64,000 bases of DNA from Paludibacteraceae bacterium (GCA_024400275.1 JAKSMY010000001.1:1-64000); one strand, 5' to 3'; positions 51,601 to 59,830 are shown, counted from the stretch's first letter. Translations and numbers: made by a program. The notes: generated from the letters alone by a model not told the origin.

Positions 51601-51765
51601 ACCTGTGGTTTCGTTGGTCATCGCAAAGACACGCTTTCCATCGCCGGCTGTGCGCCAACTGCCATCCTTAAAACGCAAGTTGATTAAGTCCTCCGCTCTA
51701 CCATCTTCAACCGCCAACTTACTGGCGTTGCGTTGTATTCCTTTGAGTGTTATAGGTTCTGCCAT
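48685..51765 (-). CDS. Large phage structural protein (probable tail/DNA-stabilisation protein)
   Basis: A 1026-residue phage protein. The start (AEPITLKGIQRNASKLAVEDGRAEDLINLRFKDGSWRTAG) and many short beta repeats of the form DGIYALYVDANGEM, TDRGLMEIAG suggest a beta-propeller-like tail-hub or packaged-DNA-stabilisation protein (P22 gp10 class). That is by layout, not by a firm match. It lies in the late gene row after the portal and a small protein, as head-completion proteins do. Confidence 0.6.
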   Translation of the reverse strand: MAEPITLKGIQRNASKLAVEDGRAEDLINLRFKDGSWRTAGDGKRVFAMTNETTGVVYEQLYIHTNASYHHVLGVNPTDSKLYWFANIGNDGETFTALTTPQEICSVEGDLYINQTGHLITIIDGADDFEYAVFKTGDEFYKVLNVDTNKEQSSRGLYPIDVKFNVSIDNDKKFYVEGVVPVVEHQGIPATYDLTQKNSYYNNLINLALSKATEENKFTGAVVAIAAFRFYDGTFGFASQPTFLSPRENILPNEDNGQNVYVPTSQDYKSFHIPKGGYCNYYIAREFSYPNIAFHSNNPDPSFPSDYAMTDIYPTLMIGCYSATNDKCYADVVGADLLLSLSNNDILAENKDVFNSICVFITNESCIYKKYTTSDESTDRQVVADFGGGAIGSFSYKPHIASNIEFRSKLFNSPFFLLKEYDITAIHSELTNNPIIDLSTASDKNILKNIALQEKLTYESQSRMTYIPKVAYSYNGKLHIANYKSIQFHGYPLESFMLHNRSLKVQQGSTYEGLPNLADNNNKYYQHTSNKVVYTDTPSETPTEGVTEVTIPSEFRTEHMPLAFAIVDIDTGESQPQRVVRYIETPSEGDVTLYPLNPLLSFPDTRAMEMKVYFFKGKILDFRYSYGFHPLLLKSHLYINFSYYMASSLKPLSVTDSVSDESYLIDQIKENLSEQFVEERFPNGLKASKTNNPFYFPVEQAYQIGNGTILAMCSNAIAVGTGQTGAAPLYVFCTDGIYALYVDANGEMAYTNARIIARDVCNNAKSVTPIDTGVVFTTDRGLMEIAGDVVNEIGQPAEGDVVEYTEPDLAKPRNVGKNMLEKVADLPLDLVDGVDFLSYLRGAIINYNHNERELMVSNQNYPYSYILDRYSNWSRRDYSADEYVNNYPTSYRVKDGVFYKVDAEQDGLEGKSEAPNDFLYLSNVIKLGSVDFKKAYRFVVRGKFNTNNGTENKTLGVYVFGSYDGRQFAMLGANEKKGTFTDIGCKVERTDVKYFRVGLAGYLSGDSRIDFMEIEGEQSNLTTKLR

Positions 51766-51844
51766 AGTAGTATGATGTTATGTTGATGTTATGTTGGAAA
51801 CAGGGTTTTGTATTTATATATGCTTTAGCAATGCTACAAAAGTG

Positions 51845-52354
51845 TTAAAACCAACGCGGTACTACTCGCATCACATTGGGGAAAAATTGATTGAGACGAT
51901 GATACACTGAATCAAGAGCCGCAGCATAGCGTGTTGCCCATGCCTGCTGCTCATCAGGATAGGCAAACGAAAGCCAATCAGCCGTTATGTGACACACCAA
52001 TGCTTCCTTAACGGCTATATCCAACGGACGGATATAATTCTCTGATAGGTCTCGCGGATGCTCAATAGTGTATGTGATAGTGTGTGTATGTGGGTTGAAC
52101 TCAAACGAATCTTTTCCAATGCGCTTACCATACTTGCCTACGGCATCATACACATCAGCCATAGCCGTCTGCATGAATGACACAAACAGTTCCGTCTCGT
52201 CCTTGCTCATGTGGACCAAGTCCAGCAGATGTGGCGTACCTTCCGCACTCCGGTTCTTACCGAGGTACGAGGTACGCATAGAGATTTCTTCCTGAATCTT
52301 ATCCATTGAATAGGATAATTTCAATATGTGGTGCTTGTTGTCAATCGTAAACAT
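51845..52354 (-). CDS. Phage hypothetical protein between portal and tail gene
   Basis: A 169-residue soluble protein (MDKIQEEISMRTSYLGKNRS, ETELFVSFMQTAMADVYDAVG, ADWLSFAYPDEQQAW). No known motif. It starts 3 bases after the portal stop. Size, helical content and position suit a head-tail connector or completion protein. Confidence 0.65.
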   Translation of the reverse strand: MFTIDNKHHILKLSYSMDKIQEEISMRTSYLGKNRSAEGTPHLLDLVHMSKDETELFVSFMQTAMADVYDAVGKYGKRIGKDSFEFNPHTHTITYTIEHPRDLSENYIRPLDIAVKEALVCHITADWLSFAYPDEQQAWATRYAAALDSVYHRLNQFFPNVMRVVPRWF

Positions 52355-52357
52355 GGC

Positions 52358-54364
52358 TTATTGAATTTGTGGTTGAGGTGCAGCCGCAGCCGGCTGTGCC
52401 ATTGGTTGTTGTGCAAGGGCTGCTTGCTGTGTTTGCGCTTCCTGTTGTTCAGCCATACGCTGCTTTACTTTCTCAAGCAACTTGTCGGCTCCGTGTGTAG
52501 ATGTTGCTTCCAAATACTCCTCTGCACTGATGTCGCCTTTGTCATACATGTATTTCAGCATGTCCTCTGTGGCTTGGCGTGCAATACCATTGGACGGAGA
52601 TTTAATCAATGCCACATCGCAGAGAATATCCTTTTGGTCGTTGTTGATAACATAATCTATGGTCTCCATAAAATCATTACCAACAATACGCAGGTAACGC
52701 TCCTTGTCATAGTTCTGCAAGACTACCATCATCATCTTATAGTCCAACTTCTCAATCAAGCCGTAGTACCATGCCAACGGGTCGGCAATGTTATTGTTGG
52801 CGTTTTGTGTCTGCTGTGCATACAATGATGATGGCGTACCTGCTTGCGGTTTCTCGCCACGGATAGCGTTGGGGGTTCCTGATACTTTGTCAAGAATAGC
52901 AGAGAAGAACTCAATCTTACTCATATCGACTTGACCATTATCCGTGATGGTTTGGTTGTCGGGGCTACCGAATACGACACGCTCCTCCCCTTCTTTTACA
53001 TCAAGAGCCGTCAATGAGTTGGCTGCCGTGTAGTCGCGTTTCAATTCGTCCAACGTGATGCCTGTGCGGTCGAGTATGCGTTTATTCACCCACTTAAAGC
53101 CCTTGTGCCGTGTCATAGCAAAATACTCCGAGCGAATGAATGTGCGGTTAATCATACGCTGTGCATTGCGCTGGTCGCGGACGGTTGAGCATACTTGACC
53201 ATCTACCAATGGGAATCCACCGATAACAAACGGGTGCGAACCATGAAGGTAATGAGGAATATCTTTCTTAAGAAGGAACCCTGTCGGAGTAAGATAGCGA
53301 ACTACCCAATCATAATCTACACGATAAGTCGCTTGCACCAATACGGCTTCGCTTGGGTCTCCACCGGCTGCCACTACATCTGCCACTCGTTTGGCATTGA
53401 TGGCTTCTATCTCTGCTTCGTTGGCACTTGTAGCAGGTACGGTGTAGGTCGTTCCGTTAATGGGGTCAAAGCAAGCAAGTACATCATGCGCCTCGTTAGT
53501 CCATACCTCAATCACACGGCACTTGTAATACTCATGAGGATTGTAGAACATAATGCCGGACGGCTCTTTCGATAAGTCCGATTCATTCTGCATCGGGTAT
53601 TTATCGTTGCACTCGGAATATACTGCTTCTATCTTCTCGCGGTCTTCGCGACTGGTAGCAAAATGCACTAACACATCGGATAGTGTCATATCGTGCAAGT
53701 AACCAATCGTGGTAAGGTTGCAGCCGTATTGCTCTGATGTGCCCATATTATTATCCCAGAACATGCGATTGATGTCGCATCGTTCAACAAACACATCATT
53801 CTCCTTGCGCTCCTTGTCCCAATCCCAACCTACACGGAAGCATGGTAACGCAGAAATGAGGAACTCCTCGTAACCTCTTGCACATGTACCGTATATGTTG
53901 TGGCTCTGATATAGATACTGCATCACAGTGGTCATCATTTCTCCTATTTTCTGTTCCTCACGAATACGCGACTTGACAAGCGGGTCCATCTTATCCTCCG
54001 TGAATAGTCCTTCAATGGCGCGGTTATTCACCTTAATGAGGTTGATAGATAGCGGTATCATCTTCTGACGAATCAAATACTCTTTCTCCGAAATCTTGGC
54101 ATTGGCATACGGCGAATCGGGGTCGTCTATCATTTCGCAGAACTGGTCACCAAAGTAATACTTGCGGTTAATCTCGCGGTCGCTACGGAAATTGCCCAAT
54201 GACTTGTACATACTATTGCACGATTCCAATAGCCGCATATTAGCCGCTATGTCTTCAGTAGCCAATGTAGATACAGGTGGCTGACCATATTTATTGGGCA
54301 AAAGGTTCTTTTGTGACAAGAACCGCTTATTCCATTTGGTTACAACTTGGTTTATTACACTCAT
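52358..54364 (-). CDS. Phage portal protein
   Basis: A 668-residue protein with the features of podovirus/P22-like portals: an N-terminal helical region (NRKYYFGDQFCEM near 68, PLSINLIKVNNRAIEGLF near 105), VGWDWD near 175, INRTFIRSEYFAMTRHKG near 410, and a Gln/Ala-rich C-terminus (AQTQQAALAQQPMAQPAAAAP). The portal forms the ring through which DNA is packed. The terminase is not in the window and should lie to the right. Confidence 0.85.
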   Translation of the reverse strand: MSVINQVVTKWNKRFLSQKNLLPNKYGQPPVSTLATEDIAANMRLLESCNSMYKSLGNFRSDREINRKYYFGDQFCEMIDDPDSPYANAKISEKEYLIRQKMIPLSINLIKVNNRAIEGLFTEDKMDPLVKSRIREEQKIGEMMTTVMQYLYQSHNIYGTCARGYEEFLISALPCFRVGWDWDKERKENDVFVERCDINRMFWDNNMGTSEQYGCNLTTIGYLHDMTLSDVLVHFATSREDREKIEAVYSECNDKYPMQNESDLSKEPSGIMFYNPHEYYKCRVIEVWTNEAHDVLACFDPINGTTYTVPATSANEAEIEAINAKRVADVVAAGGDPSEAVLVQATYRVDYDWVVRYLTPTGFLLKKDIPHYLHGSHPFVIGGFPLVDGQVCSTVRDQRNAQRMINRTFIRSEYFAMTRHKGFKWVNKRILDRTGITLDELKRDYTAANSLTALDVKEGEERVVFGSPDNQTITDNGQVDMSKIEFFSAILDKVSGTPNAIRGEKPQAGTPSSLYAQQTQNANNNIADPLAWYYGLIEKLDYKMMMVVLQNYDKERYLRIVGNDFMETIDYVINNDQKDILCDVALIKSPSNGIARQATEDMLKYMYDKGDISAEEYLEATSTHGADKLLEKVKQRMAEQQEAQTQQAALAQQPMAQPAAAAPQPQIQ

Positions 54365-54365
54365 A

Positions 54366-55193
54366 TTAGTCGTAGATTGGTTTGTACTTGATTACTTTTG
54401 CGCCACTCATATTGACATAATACGGCACATATCGTGGCTCTTTGCGTTTGCTCTTTGGCTTGGGCTTGCTCACTAACTCATATTCACATTGTTCTGGGAA
54501 TAACTGCATCAGGTATTCTTCCAAACCACAATAAATAGCCGAATCAAAGATGGAGAAACAATGGCTATCTCCTATTTGGCGTTTTAGGTCGTTTATGCTT
54601 TTGAACTGGCGCACCTTAACATCACGATAAGGCGTGCATTTCATTCCGTCTGCTATCAACTGGTTGCCGATGATGCAATTAACCTCACCCCCGTGCGGAA
54701 GATTCATAGCCGCAACGCGCAAGTCGGCTGTCTTCTCCCACACGCTGCGAGTAATGTGTGTATCGCAATGGGGATTGGTTTGGTTAATCGGCAATGATGC
54801 CTGCTCTAATAATTGGCGTGTCTCTACCAATGAATGGAAATAGGGCTCGTTCTTTTTTACAACATCAGGCAACATACCTTTGGAATACAACGGGTACTTG
54901 TCAAGGTCCACGTCACGAACAAAGAAGTGGTCGTCGGAGGATAAAAGAAAATGCTCCCCGATGTCGGAGTTTCGTATGGCATAGTCTATTTTGTGCTGGA
55001 TATTTTTGTGTGCCGTGTCGTATGGATCATCGCACGGAATAAATGTAACCTTGTCCGATATGATTCCAGGATTAACGCCGCACACATAGATGCGTCCCAC
55101 GTTCTTCCCGAACTTGGCAACCGAACGGAGCGAATAGCGCAGTTCATTGTTTGCCCACTTGCTCCCTGCTCCTATGATGTAGAGTATATCCAT
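54366..55193 (-). CDS. Phage-encoded Stealth-like glycosyltransferase-fold protein
   Basis: A 275-residue protein (start at 55193, overlapping the previous stop as TAATG). DILYIIGAGSKWANNELRYSLRSV, FIPCDDPYDTAHKNIQHKIDYAI and EHFLLSSDDHFFVRDVD resemble the conserved regions of Stealth-type hexose-phosphate transferases (NELRYSLRSI, EHFLYFNDDMF), which build capsule polymers. The DDH may bind metal. A sugar-modifying role during infection is inferred. The longer reading to 55283 would overlap the previous gene heavily. Confidence 0.6.
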   Translation of the reverse strand: MDILYIIGAGSKWANNELRYSLRSVAKFGKNVGRIYVCGVNPGIISDKVTFIPCDDPYDTAHKNIQHKIDYAIRNSDIGEHFLLSSDDHFFVRDVDLDKYPLYSKGMLPDVVKKNEPYFHSLVETRQLLEQASLPINQTNPHCDTHITRSVWEKTADLRVAAMNLPHGGEVNCIIGNQLIADGMKCTPYRDVKVRQFKSINDLKRQIGDSHCFSIFDSAIYCGLEEYLMQLFPEQCEYELVSKPKPKSKRKEPRYVPYYVNMSGAKVIKYKPIYD

Positions 55194-55777
55194 TATTCGT
55201 TCAGGTGTTGGCGTATGATGGCCAGTATCTTCTTGTCTATATCCCCTTTCTCTCGGTGTATGGCATTGCTCACCATGCCGCACACACGCACCTCGTTTCG
55301 CTTCACAAATAGCCGTTCAAACTTCATTCGGTTGGCGTTGGGTCTTATCTCTGGATGAACACGCATAGCCGCAGCGTTCACCACAAATGCGTTATACCAT
55401 GTTGTCCCATCGTCACCGGTGAACGGACATGCCACACTCGGACGCGCACAATCCACTGCATCAAAGTATTCCTCTTGCCGTTCTGTAAACTCTTTCTTCC
55501 AAAATGCTCGGATACGAACATTGTCCATCCGGGTACTATTCCATGCCCCTTTGGTGTGCAGGTATAGGCACGGTACATTTCGCTCCTTACACAAGTCCTG
55601 CATATACCGTAGCGCAGGTTGCTCAAACTGGCTCCCATCGTGCCACACCACATGCACCTCATAATGCGGAACGAGCCATTGCAGCATCTCGTCTGCAATC
55701 GCTCTACCATTATCAGTGTCTAATGCGCCGAACACGCATAACGGCTTAGTCGTATTGGGGAACACTTGGAGTTTCAT
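55193..55777 (-). CDS. Phage protein, possibly glycosyltransferase-related
   Basis: A 194-residue protein (PLCVFGALDTDNGRAIADEMLQWL, VHVVWHDGSQFEQPALRYMQDL, VPCLYLHTKGAWNSTRM, GDDGTTWYNAFVVNAAAMR). The phrase YLHTKG and the alternating strand-helix layout recall glycan-modifying proteins, but I cannot name a family. It overlaps the holin gene by 32 bases and the Stealth-like gene by 1-2 bases, so all three are translated together. Confidence 0.5.
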   Translation of the reverse strand: MKLQVFPNTTKPLCVFGALDTDNGRAIADEMLQWLVPHYEVHVVWHDGSQFEQPALRYMQDLCKERNVPCLYLHTKGAWNSTRMDNVRIRAFWKKEFTERQEEYFDAVDCARPSVACPFTGDDGTTWYNAFVVNAAAMRVHPEIRPNANRMKFERLFVKRNEVRVCGMVSNAIHREKGDIDKKILAIIRQHLNE

Positions 55778-56243
55778 TGCCTTTATTCTTCTCGGAGAAC
55801 TCGACTATCGTTTCCAACAGACTGTTTACATCTTTCTCTTTGGATAGTTGAATCAGTGCCTTGGCGGCTTCCTCTACTCTCGCACGCTGCTTGTCTTCCA
55901 TCTTCTCAAATACGGACTTTATCTCTATGAAAGCGCAGCCGCAGGTAGCAATGAGCGTGCAGAATGGGAAGTGCGGCCATGGCCAACCGAGACAGGAGAT
56001 AGCAAACACTATCACCATATCCACCAGCGTGAACATAACTACCAAATTAAAGTAACGCGCCAACTTATTGACCGTATCGCGTAACCCCCTGCTGGAGCAG
56101 TAGTGGCCTGCTTGCTTGGCTTTGCGGATACCTGACCATAAGTCGGCGAGTGAGAATGAGATAATAGCAATGTAGAAGACTGCAACTTCTAACAAAAATA
56201 ATCCCAAAGAGTGAATTGTGATCCCAAATAATTCGTGTTGCAT
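55746..56243 (-). CDS. Phage holin family protein
   Basis: A 165-residue membrane protein. Hydrophobic segments lie near 12-30, 66-85 and 88-105, with SLADLWSGIRKAKQAGHYCSSRGLRDTVNKLARY between them, the pattern of the holin family common in Bacteroidota phages (which form holes for the endolysin). A charged helical tail follows. A -7-like element (TAATTTTG) lies 26 bases upstream, without a clear -33. Confidence 0.85.
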   Translation of the reverse strand: MQHELFGITIHSLGLFLLEVAVFYIAIISFSLADLWSGIRKAKQAGHYCSSRGLRDTVNKLARYFNLVVMFTLVDMVIVFAISCLGWPWPHFPFCTLIATCGCAFIEIKSVFEKMEDKQRARVEEAAKALIQLSKEKDVNSLLETIVEFSEKNKGNETPSVPQYD

Positions 56244-56416
56244 AAATGTGACTATTATTATTTGGGCGCAAAATTACTTTTTATTTACGTATAAATAGGT
56301 GGTAAATCACATTTTTAGAGTTGAAAATCACAAATAGCATTTTAGTATGAATACAAAACGATGTAATAAGTATTGAAATAGTAACAAAAGAGACGGCATA
56401 ATGTCGTCTCTTGCTA

Positions 56417-56893
56417 TCACAAAATCTTACTTATCCACGATATGGGTTTGACCCACCAGCAGCGTTTATTACCTATCCATACCACTACGGTTATGACGAT
56501 GATGGCGAGTAATATCCAAAATCCCTTGGCGGTGGCTTTATCGTAGGTGTTGCGCTGACGGACATAGACAGGCACCTCAACAGGGTACGGGATAGAGTCG
56601 CGTGTCTCGATGCGTGTTGTGTCATGAACGGTGTCGGCAACAGTGCGCTCAATGATGCGGTCGTGCCAGCGGTCCACCCACACGGTATCTCCCTTGTCGT
56701 GGATATAGATGCTATCGTGGATATACTCTTTCTCTCGCTCGTAGTGGCTGTGGTCGCGGTCATCTGTACGGATGCTGTCATGACGCTCTACGGCTACGAT
56801 TGTGGACTGCGACTTGCAGCCGGTCATTGCAATCAGTAGCAATAGGCACGCTCCGATGATAAAGGCGGTTGTGGCTTTATTCTCTTTGTTCAT
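56417..56893 (-). CDS. Probable unimolecular spanin (lipoprotein with C-terminal anchor)
   Basis: A 158-residue protein with a lipobox at the N-terminus (LLLLIAMTGC, near residue 25) and a membrane segment near the C-terminus (GFWILLAIIVITVVVWIG, about 123-140) followed by a basic tail. The middle is charged and extended. One protein tethered to the outer membrane by lipid and to the inner membrane by a helix is the design of u-spanins (phage T1 gp11 type), which fuse the membranes at lysis. Position between endolysin and holin supports this. No sequence family is recognised. Confidence 0.65.
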   Translation of the reverse strand: MNKENKATTAFIIGACLLLLIAMTGCKSQSTIVAVERHDSIRTDDRDHSHYEREKEYIHDSIYIHDKGDTVWVDRWHDRIIERTVADTVHDTTRIETRDSIPYPVEVPVYVRQRNTYDKATAKGFWILLAIIVITVVVWIGNKRCWWVKPISWISKIL

Positions 56894-56906
56894 ACTTTGT
56901 TCTCGG

Positions 56907-57188
56907 TTATTTTACTTGTTTGAAATTAGCGTTAGCGAAATCATTTGGACTAATAGCGCGAAGCATATTATCATCTGCCATGAATAGATAATACCCATCA
57001 TTTGCCAAACACGACACATTTGGGTTACTTGGCTCTTTAATTGAATACTTGAATCCACTACTCTTGTGATACTCGTAATACTCCAATTCGGTACCTAACA
57101 TCTCTTTTATGGCACTTTTTGTTTCTTCATCATCGGCAATCTGTATTGCAGTGATATATTCTACTCTCTTATACTTTTGGGGTTTCAT
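56907..57188 (-). CDS. Small phage protein of unknown function
   Basis: A 93-residue protein (VEYITAIQIADDEETKSAIKEML, VSCLANDGYYLFMADDNMLRAISPNDF). The layout of two strands around DGYYL and a C-terminal PxDF recalls small phage proteins often seen near lysis genes, but no function is known. It lies between the spanin and endolysin genes. Confidence 0.6.
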   Translation of the reverse strand: MKPQKYKRVEYITAIQIADDEETKSAIKEMLGTELEYYEYHKSSGFKYSIKEPSNPNVSCLANDGYYLFMADDNMLRAISPNDFANANFKQVK

Positions 57189-57232
57189 ACTTTGTCCTCC
57201 TTACCCTTCGGTATCATCTTGTAAAATCGTTT

Positions 57233-57712
57233 TCATACTTTGTCCTCCTTATAGGTCTTGCCGTCTTTGGTAATTAAGAACTGTCTGCGTTGCTCACCTT
57301 GTGCGTTCATCAAGCCAAGATGTACCCACTCCGATGCACCTTTCTTTTCGTCAATGCACTGGTCGAAGAAAAAGTCAAAGTATGTGCTATCTTTGAGCGA
57401 TTGTTTTACAAAGTACTTGAACGCTACCATTTGACCATTTGCAGGTACGATGTCCGCCGCATACCCTAATCGGTGTGCAGAGGTCTTGCTACCGCCTACG
57501 CCTTTATTCAGTTTCTCACAGCGAAATCCACTTGTGATTGTTATACCATCGTCCCACGCTTGGCGGAGTGGTTCGAGTATGTAGGTGCAGAGCAAACGCA
57601 GATGACCTATTTCGGTGTCTGTCGGCTCGTTTTTAATGCCTAACTTGTCAGCGGTTGCGGACTTTGTGAACTCGCTCAACTTGAAGTGTTCGCTTAATTG
57701 GATGTCTTTCAT
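57233..57712 (-). CDS. M15-family peptidase endolysin
   Basis: A 159-residue zinc peptidase that should cleave peptide cross-links of the cell wall at lysis. It shows the N-terminal HFKLSEFTKSATADKLGI, TSGFRCEKLNKGVGG near 60, the zinc motif SAHRLGYAAD near 78 and the last ligand in EWVHLG near 130. It lies with the holin and spanin, forming a complete lysis module, but is read first and separated by two small genes. Confidence 0.9.
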   Translation of the reverse strand: MKDIQLSEHFKLSEFTKSATADKLGIKNEPTDTEIGHLRLLCTYILEPLRQAWDDGITITSGFRCEKLNKGVGGSKTSAHRLGYAADIVPANGQMVAFKYFVKQSLKDSTYFDFFFDQCIDEKKGASEWVHLGLMNAQGEQRRQFLITKDGKTYKEDKV

Positions 57713-57781
57713 AATCTCTAAATTCAGCAGTTAATACTCCGTTCTGTTCAGTTATAACTAAACCGTTAAGATAATTAGTCC

Positions 57782-58015
57782 TCATAGCCACGGCTCGTAA
57801 TCGGAAGGATTGAAAATCTCTTGCCTTCCCTCTGCCTCGTTATATTCTGCTATCGCTTTCGATATGGAATACAGAGTTGGCTTTTTAGCGAACTCAATTT
57901 CGGCAGCACTAAATGACTGCTCATCAATCTTAATGAGGTCGTGGTAAACATACCAGCAGCGACCCAACTTAATGACGCGTGCGTCTCCTTTGTTAAAGAT
58001 TTTTCTTACTACCAT
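57782..58015 (-). CDS. Small phage protein after the reverse transcriptase gene
   Basis: A 77-residue protein (VVRKIFNKGDARVIKLGRCWYVYHDLIKID, FSAAEIEFAKKPTLYSISKAI, NPSDYEPWL). No family recognised. Its start overlaps the end of the reverse transcriptase gene by 23 bases, so it belongs to the retroelement transcript, though this may be only by position. Confidence 0.6.
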   Translation of the reverse strand: MVVRKIFNKGDARVIKLGRCWYVYHDLIKIDEQSFSAAEIEFAKKPTLYSISKAIAEYNEAEGRQEIFNPSDYEPWL

Positions 58016-59336
58016 TTTTCTTCATTTTTAACAGTTCATAATTACCCTCTATCTCTATATACTCGAAATATCGAGGGTCAATCATTTCGAGGTTTTCTTT
58101 CTTGACATTATACGCAGCCAGTCTATTCATCAGACCAAGATAAGAGTTCATGCTTTGCACAAGATGAAATTCGACATCACGAGTAACATTCCGTATCTTA
58201 CCAAAACCAATGACCTTTGATCTCATTTTGTTTCTTATGCGATTTGACACATATATTCGGTACGGCTTTATAACACGACCTATAATTTTGAAACCATGGG
58301 CAACTGGCTGTATATAAAACTTGTTCGGGTGTATTTCGCACCCTTTTTGTCTTGACCGTTCTCTCACATATACAAAGCCATCGCATATCTCATCAACCGT
58401 AACGGCTATTATGGTCCCATCATCAACATACCGAGAATATCCTTCGTGCCGTTCTTTCATTTCTCTATCTATGTCGGAGAAATAATAGTTTGCGAATAAT
58501 TGGCTTGTGAGATTGCCTATTGGCAGTCCTTTGTTGGCTGGGTGTGAGAATAGTGTTTTTGACTTCGGAATATCATCCCACTCCTCCAACGGGCAAGTCC
58601 TTATGCAGTTCTCCTGCGGTATGTTATATATTGTTTCTTTCGTTAGGTACAGAAGCGTTTGTTTGTCGTCTCCGCAATATCTCCTGTCAATGAGCGATTT
58701 TATCATATCCCAAAGTATATCCTTGTCAATACTCATGAAATACCCTCTCATGTCGTATTTCCCAACATATATACTTTTGGCATAATGGCACGATATTGTG
58801 TCTATCATTTCTACTATTCGTTCTATTCCGTAGTCAGTACCTTTGCCCTTTCTACAGTTGTACGAATCATCAATAAACTCATCCTCCATTAGAGGTTCAA
58901 GACGGAGTGCTATCCAGTGATGCACAACCCTATCTATTATGTCGGCACAAAACACCTCTCTCCTGACTGGGTACGAAACGATGAACGCTCTGCTCTTCTT
59001 TGGTTTGTATGTTCCATATCTGATACTATCCCTCAACAATGGCAACTGAATACACCTTGTCATATCGAGAAATATCATATCTGGTTTGCTCCGTTTATTC
59101 TTTCTGCAATCGTAGTACGCTTTTCTTATCGATTCGGTGGATATGGAGTAGATTTCGGTCTGTTTATGATATGCAGAGACGGGGACAGCGTGATACGAGT
59201 TGTTATACTTGTTGTTGTTGTTGTTCAACGACCCATTCGATAGGGAACAGTTCCACGCGTTGGTACTGGAATACTGAAGTCTCTTGTCCGATGGTGATGT
59301 AACCTTAAATGAAGGTTCGGACACCATATCAATCAT
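57993..59336 (-). CDS. DGR reverse transcriptase
   Basis: A 447-residue reverse transcriptase of the diversity-generating-retroelement class. It shows the start of the finger domain (SIRKAYYDCRKNKRSKPD near 75), GLPIGNLTSQLFANYYFSDID near 274 (SQ in motif 4, typical of this class) and the catalytic RYVDDGTIIAV near 303. Start: GGAGGG (59343-59348) lies 8 bases before the ATG at 59336; another ATG at 59354 has a weaker site. From either one, the first ~60 residues run through the template repeat in the same frame as the target protein. No start codon occurs between the repeat and the RT domain. Confidence 0.92.
   Translation of the reverse strand: MIDMVSEPSFKVTSPSDKRLQYSSTNAWNCSLSNGSLNNNNNKYNNSYHAVPVSAYHKQTEIYSISTESIRKAYYDCRKNKRSKPDMIFLDMTRCIQLPLLRDSIRYGTYKPKKSRAFIVSYPVRREVFCADIIDRVVHHWIALRLEPLMEDEFIDDSYNCRKGKGTDYGIERIVEMIDTISCHYAKSIYVGKYDMRGYFMSIDKDILWDMIKSLIDRRYCGDDKQTLLYLTKETIYNIPQENCIRTCPLEEWDDIPKSKTLFSHPANKGLPIGNLTSQLFANYYFSDIDREMKERHEGYSRYVDDGTIIAVTVDEICDGFVYVRERSRQKGCEIHPNKFYIQPVAHGFKIIGRVIKPYRIYVSNRIRNKMRSKVIGFGKIRNVTRDVEFHLVQSMNSYLGLMNRLAAYNVKKENLEMIDPRYFEYIEIEGNYELLKMKKNGSKKNL
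59167..59279 (-). repeat. DGR template repeat (TR)
   Basis: A 113-bp copy of the end of the target gene. It matches 59863-59975 at 106 of 113 positions. All seven differences are adenines in this copy (coding strand), at 59191, 59203, 59206, 59212, 59215, 59216 and 59264. It contains 33 adenines on the coding strand, with an AAC-rich block coding for five Asn in a row. Confidence 0.95.
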
Positions 59337-59379
59337 TTGTGACCCTCCAAACATTTCCTTGGATATGTTCGTTCTGTCC

Positions 59380-59784
59380 TTATGCCTCGATAGACTTCCT
59401 CCATCGGTTCATTTGTTTGCCGATTTCGGATAAGAGTTCGATATATTTATCTTCTCTTTTACCAACCTTTTTTCTGGTATTCTTATCATCGAGACATACA
59501 TCCATATATGCCGATATTAAGTCTTCGCAGGTGTTATATTCGTTCCACCAAGGCGCAATCTCCTGTATTTTGGCATCCCTATCGTTGCTATCTACTAACT
59601 TTTTCAGTTCAGCATTTCGCAGAGATACCATTTTGATGGATACCAGTATTCGTCCGCATAGTCTTATACAATCACGACCAAGAGTAACTTTCATGTCAAG
59701 TGGCAAATTTCTCTCAATTTGCACAATCGTTTTTGTCAGTTCCTGTGCGTCACGGAACACTTTCATATTCTTTGCAAAAGTCAT
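59380..59784 (-). CDS. avd: Avd-like DGR accessory protein
   Basis: A 134-residue basic, all-helical protein with four predicted helices (MKVFRDAQELTKTIVQIERN; MKVTLGRDCIRLCGRILVSI; CEDLISAYMDVCLDDK; EDKYIELLSEIGKQMNRWRK). Length, charge, the TLGRDC turn and the position between target gene and template repeat match the accessory variability determinant, a four-helix bundle pentamer that binds the RT and template RNA. It lies 71 bases after the target stop and 43 bases before the RT start. Confidence 0.85.
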   Translation of the reverse strand: MTFAKNMKVFRDAQELTKTIVQIERNLPLDMKVTLGRDCIRLCGRILVSIKMVSLRNAELKKLVDSNDRDAKIQEIAPWWNEYNTCEDLISAYMDVCLDDKNTRKKVGKREDKYIELLSEIGKQMNRWRKSIEA

Positions 59785-59805
59785 ACTTCTTTATTTATTG
59801 GTTAT

Positions 59806-59830
59806 CCTCCGCGCTCTATATGCGCGGAGG
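59806..59830. promoter_or_regulatory. GC-rich hairpin downstream of the VR
   Basis: CCTCCGCGC and GCGCGGAGG form a perfect 9-bp stem (10 with the flanking T-A) around a 7-base loop. It lies 32 bases past the VR end and has no T-run, so it is not an ordinary terminator. A hairpin or cruciform in this place is needed for efficient retrohoming in the Bordetella phage DGR. Confidence 0.8.
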
